Shown: one piece after another, positions 54,399-56,942 of the stretch | Position numbering within the stretch: position 1 is the stretch's first letter | Layout: each line of letters opens with the position of its first letter | Source of the DNA: H17-190 sp034435615 | GTDB lineage: Bacteria > Chloroflexota > Dehalococcoidia > SM23-28-2 > HRBIN24 | DNA: 56,942 bases | NCBI GenBank assembly: GCA_034435615.1 | Contig: DAOTWZ010000090.1 | Coordinates: 1 to 56,942 of the forward strand | Reading direction: 5' to 3' | Made by a program: the position numbers and the translations under genes | Notes under the pieces: generated by a model | Told to the model about the DNA's origin: nothing | Databases searched by the model: none | What the model saw: only the letters and a program-made list of their open reading frames with translations

Positions 54399-56192
54399 CT
54401 ACAGTCTCCATCTCTTGCCTTCGGTAGGGGCAACGGCTGGCCGCCCGATGGCCTGCCGGGCGGCCGCCACCGCCCTTTGCCACAGCTCACGGTGCAGCCG
54501 GGCGTTGGCCTCCCGGTCCGTCCGCACCTCCAGGACAGTGGTTGTCGGCGAGGCGAGGGACTCTCGGACGGCGCAGGCCAGCTCTTCCCTGCTCTCTGGC
54601 TGGCGGTAGGCCAGGCCGTAGAGCGCGGCGGCGTGGCGGAAGTCCAGGCCATGGGGCGTCCCGAACAGCTCCTCGAAGTGGGCCGCCCTCTCGGCCTGGG
54701 GGAGCAGATGGAATATGCCGCCGCCGTCGTTGTTCAGGAGGACTATGGTGAGAGCGATGCCGAAGCGACGGGCGGCCAGCAGCCCGTTCATATCGTGGTA
54801 GAAGGAGAGGTCGCCCAGGACGAGGACGGTGGGGCGACCGGAGACGGCGGCCCCGCCCAGGGCACTGGAGACGACGCCGTCTATGCCGCTGGCCCCGCGG
54901 TTGCCCAGGAAGCGCAGGGGGCGCAGTCCGCCGGGGAAGAAGGCGTCGGCGTCCCGCACTGGCATGCTGTTGCCCAGGAAGAGGTCAGCGCCCGCCGGTA
55001 GGACATCCGCCAGCGCTCGGACAGCACCGGGCTCCGAGAGGACGGGCTGGGCAGACAGCGCCTCGTCCAGAGCGGCACGGGCAGCCCTGGCTGCCGCCTG
55101 CCAGCGGCTGGCCCATTCGATGTCAGCCCCCGCCCTCTCGGGTAAGGCCCGACGGAGGGCCTGGCAGACGGCCCGCGGCTCTCCCCAGACGACAGACTGG
55201 GCGACGAGGGCCGGGTCGTTCCAGCCGCCATCGTCCACCAGCACCTGTAGGGCAGCGCCATGGCGCTGGAGGTAGTGGAGGAGAGGCCGTGAGGTGGGCG
55301 TCCCCCCCAACCGCAGGACGACGTCCGGGGCCAGGGCATCCGCTATCTCCTCGTCCCGCAGGAAGGCATCGTAGCTGTCTATGACCAGGCGAGAGTAGTG
55401 GGGGCCGCATCGCACCTGGGAGAGGGGATCGGCCAGCACCGGGAAGCCCAGGGCGGTGGCCAGGGCAACGACTTCGGCCGGCAGGTCGGGGTCTTCCTGG
55501 GGGCCGCAGACGATGAGCCCTCTTCGCGCCCGGGCCAGCGTCTCGGCCAGGGGACGCAGGTCGGACGCCGCGGGCCGACGGGGCACCGTCCACACCGTGG
55601 CACCGGGGAGCAGATCGCTCTCGATGTCCAGGCCCGCGGGCGGCCCCTCCGCGGGCAGCAGGGGCTCCCGGAAAGGGAAGTTGATATGGACCGGCCCGGC
55701 GGGGGCGCCCCGGGCCGTGGCCACGGCCCGGCGGGCCACTGCCCGGGCGTAGCGTGGCAGGTGAGGGGAGCCGTCCGGCACCGGCATCTCCACCGTCCAC
55801 TTGGCGTGCGCCCCGTAGAGCCGTGCCTGGTCTATGGTCTGGTTGGCGCCCACCTCCCGCAGCTCTGGCGGACGGTCGGCGGTGAGGGCCAGCAGAGGGA
55901 CGCGGCTGTAGCGGGCCTCGGTCACGGCCGGTGCCAGGTTGACGGCGGCGGTGCCGGAGGTGGTGACGACAGCCACCGGCTGCCGCAAAGCCCTGGCCAT
56001 CCCCAGGGCGAAGAAGGCGGCGGAGCGCTCGTCCAGGTGCACCCAGAGCCGCAGTCCCGGCTCCTGCCTGAGCACGAGGGCGAGGGGAGTGGAGCGGGAG
56101 CCCGGGCAGAGGCAGACGTGGCGGACGCCACAGCGATGGAGCTCCCGGGCGAAGGCGCCCACGAAGTCCCGCAGGGCCTCGGCCGCCGTCAT
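54399..56192 (-). CDS. menD: SEPHCHC synthase (2-succinyl-5-enolpyruvyl-6-hydroxy-3-cyclohexene-1-carboxylate synthase)
   Basis: This 597-residue ThDP-dependent enzyme has the N-terminal LCPGSRSTPLALVLRQEPGL, the catalytic-Glu loop HLDERSAAFFALGMARA, VTTSGTAAVNLAPAV, and the C-terminal ThDP motif GDLSFYHDMNGLLA followed by NNDGGGIFHLLPQ. It adds a succinyl semialdehyde unit from 2-oxoglutarate to isochorismate. ATG 56192 overlaps the menF stop by four bases. The length equals the family norm. Confidence 0.96.
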   Translation of the reverse strand: MTAAEALRDFVGAFARELHRCGVRHVCLCPGSRSTPLALVLRQEPGLRLWVHLDERSAAFFALGMARALRQPVAVVTTSGTAAVNLAPAVTEARYSRVPLLALTADRPPELREVGANQTIDQARLYGAHAKWTVEMPVPDGSPHLPRYARAVARRAVATARGAPAGPVHINFPFREPLLPAEGPPAGLDIESDLLPGATVWTVPRRPAASDLRPLAETLARARRGLIVCGPQEDPDLPAEVVALATALGFPVLADPLSQVRCGPHYSRLVIDSYDAFLRDEEIADALAPDVVLRLGGTPTSRPLLHYLQRHGAALQVLVDDGGWNDPALVAQSVVWGEPRAVCQALRRALPERAGADIEWASRWQAAARAARAALDEALSAQPVLSEPGAVRALADVLPAGADLFLGNSMPVRDADAFFPGGLRPLRFLGNRGASGIDGVVSSALGGAAVSGRPTVLVLGDLSFYHDMNGLLAARRFGIALTIVLLNNDGGGIFHLLPQAERAAHFEELFGTPHGLDFRHAAALYGLAYRQPESREELACAVRESLASPTTTVLEVRTDREANARLHRELWQRAVAAARQAIGRPAVAPTEGKRWRL

Positions 56193-56942
56193 TCCTCGCC
56201 TCCCAGGGCGGTGAGCATCGCCTTCAGCTTCAGGAGGGACTCCTGCTCCTCTCGTCGGGGGTCGGAGTCGGGCAGGATGCCGCAGCCGGCGTAGAGGTGG
56301 GCCTCCCGTCCCCGCAGGAGGGCGGAGCGGATGGCGACGACGAACTCGCCATCGCCGCGGCCGTCTAGCCAGCCCACGGGCCCGGCATACCAGCCGCGGT
56401 CGAAGGTCTCCCAGGCGTCGATGAGGGCCAGGGCGGCCTTCTGAGGAGCGCCGCCCACCGCCGGCGTGGGGTGGAGGCGGGCCACCACCTCCAGCAGGCC
56501 GGTCCCCTCCCGCAGGCGGCCCTCTATGGGGGTGTGCAGGTGCTGCACGTGGGGCGTGCGCAGAACCCGGGGCGCTGGCGGCGCCCATAGCTCCTGGCAC
56601 AGAGGGAGGAGGGCCTGCCGCATCGCCTCCACCACCAGAACGTGCTCCCGCCGCTCCTTGGGGTCGGCCAGGAGTCGGGCGGCCATTCGCTCGTCCTCCC
56701 GGAGCGTCTCGCCCCGGGGGGCGGAGCCGGCCAGACAATCGGCCCGCAGTCGGCGCCCCTCCAGGCGGGCCAGTCGCTCTGGCGTGGCCCCCAGGAAGCA
56801 GGAGTCGCCACGGGCGAAGGCGAAGACGGTGCAGCCGCGGTAGGCGCGGCGCAACCGCTCCAGCACCGTCGCCCAGGGGAAGGGACGCGACGCCCTGGCC
56901 CGCACCTCTCGGGCCAGCACGACCTTGTCCACGACGCCCCGC
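56189..56942 (-). CDS. menF: Isochorismate synthase, 5'-truncated by window edge
   Basis: The C-terminal 250 or so residues of a chorismate-binding enzyme (family about 400-450). It shows VDKVVLAREV, FLGATPERLARLEGRRL, CLAGSAPRGET, the E-H pair in KERREHVLVVEAM, RTPHVQHLHTPIEG, LHPTPAVGGAP and EFVVAIRSALLRG followed by YAGCGILPDSDP. It isomerises chorismate to isochorismate, entering menaquinone synthesis. The operon position before menD favours a MenF role over siderophore EntC. Promoter and N-terminus lie beyond the right edge. Confidence 0.94.
   Translation of the reverse strand, partial: RGVVDKVVLAREVRARASRPFPWATVLERLRRAYRGCTVFAFARGDSCFLGATPERLARLEGRRLRADCLAGSAPRGETLREDERMAARLLADPKERREHVLVVEAMRQALLPLCQELWAPPAPRVLRTPHVQHLHTPIEGRLREGTGLLEVVARLHPTPAVGGAPQKAALALIDAWETFDRGWYAGPVGWLDGRGDGEFVVAIRSALLRGREAHLYAGCGILPDSDPRREEQESLLKLKAMLTALGGEE

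Overview
This 56.9 kb window is GC-rich, densely coded chromosomal DNA from a bacterium. It encodes menaquinone synthesis (no ubiquinone genes), RNase Y with YmdB, a PyrR-attenuated pyrimidine operon and a tungsten/molybdenum aldehyde oxidoreductase module. ATA, AGG and AGA codons are common despite the high GC. Together these suggest a Chloroflexota-like lineage (Dehalococcoidia-related), possibly thermophilic. That placement is inference; no rRNA gene is present to confirm it. I saw no phage, insertion sequence or CRISPR array.

Layout. (1) 1-3164, plus strand: 3' part of an aldehyde:ferredoxin oxidoreductase, an FAD/NAD(P) oxidoreductase and a MoaD-like sulfur carrier, ended by a perfect hairpin shared with a convergent Rieske ferredoxin. 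(2) 3645-21372, minus strand: a 16-gene, almost seamlessly overlapping surface-polysaccharide operon. It holds a nucleotide-sugar dehydrogenase, initiating sugar-phosphate transferase, Gfo/Idh oxidoreductase with DegT aminotransferase, Wzz-like protein, epimerase, flippase, Wzy-like polymerase, glycosyltransferases, a hexapeptide acyltransferase, an unusual nucleotidyltransferase/thymidylate-kinase-like fusion and a FemAB/GNAT protein. (3) 21373-23157: a divergent regulatory region with paired repeats, an orphan OmpR-type regulator with a degenerate receiver, and about 630 bases of hairpin-rich non-coding DNA. (4) 23158-24969: a secreted protein with a carbohydrate-binding-like domain and a parallel beta-helix, preceded by a hairpin that can sequester its ribosome binding site.

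(5) 24998-33893: a PyrR attenuator and pyrR-pyrB-pyrC-carA-(GNAT)-carB-pyrK, followed by a metallo-beta-lactamase-fold hydrolase. (6) 34892-38203: a SufR-like iron-sulfur regulator with mrp, divergent from a small zinc-ribbon protein, then pyrD on a nearly leaderless promoter. (7) 38299-48684: a membrane GT-C protein, ABM monooxygenase-like protein, yggS-proC-yggT (yggT lacks a standard start codon), recA, a rubrerythrin-VIT1 fusion, rny-ymdB, a PHP phosphoesterase, a tail-anchored small protein, tRNA-Asp and a TM2-like protein. (8) 48808-56942: a family III CoA-transferase converging on a menaquinone operon menF-menD-menB-menA-menC-menE.

The most distinctive block is the polysaccharide locus together with its orphan regulator, structured intergenic RNA region and secreted beta-helix protein. 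These may form one surface-glycan synthesis and remodelling system, which is inference from adjacency and domain content.
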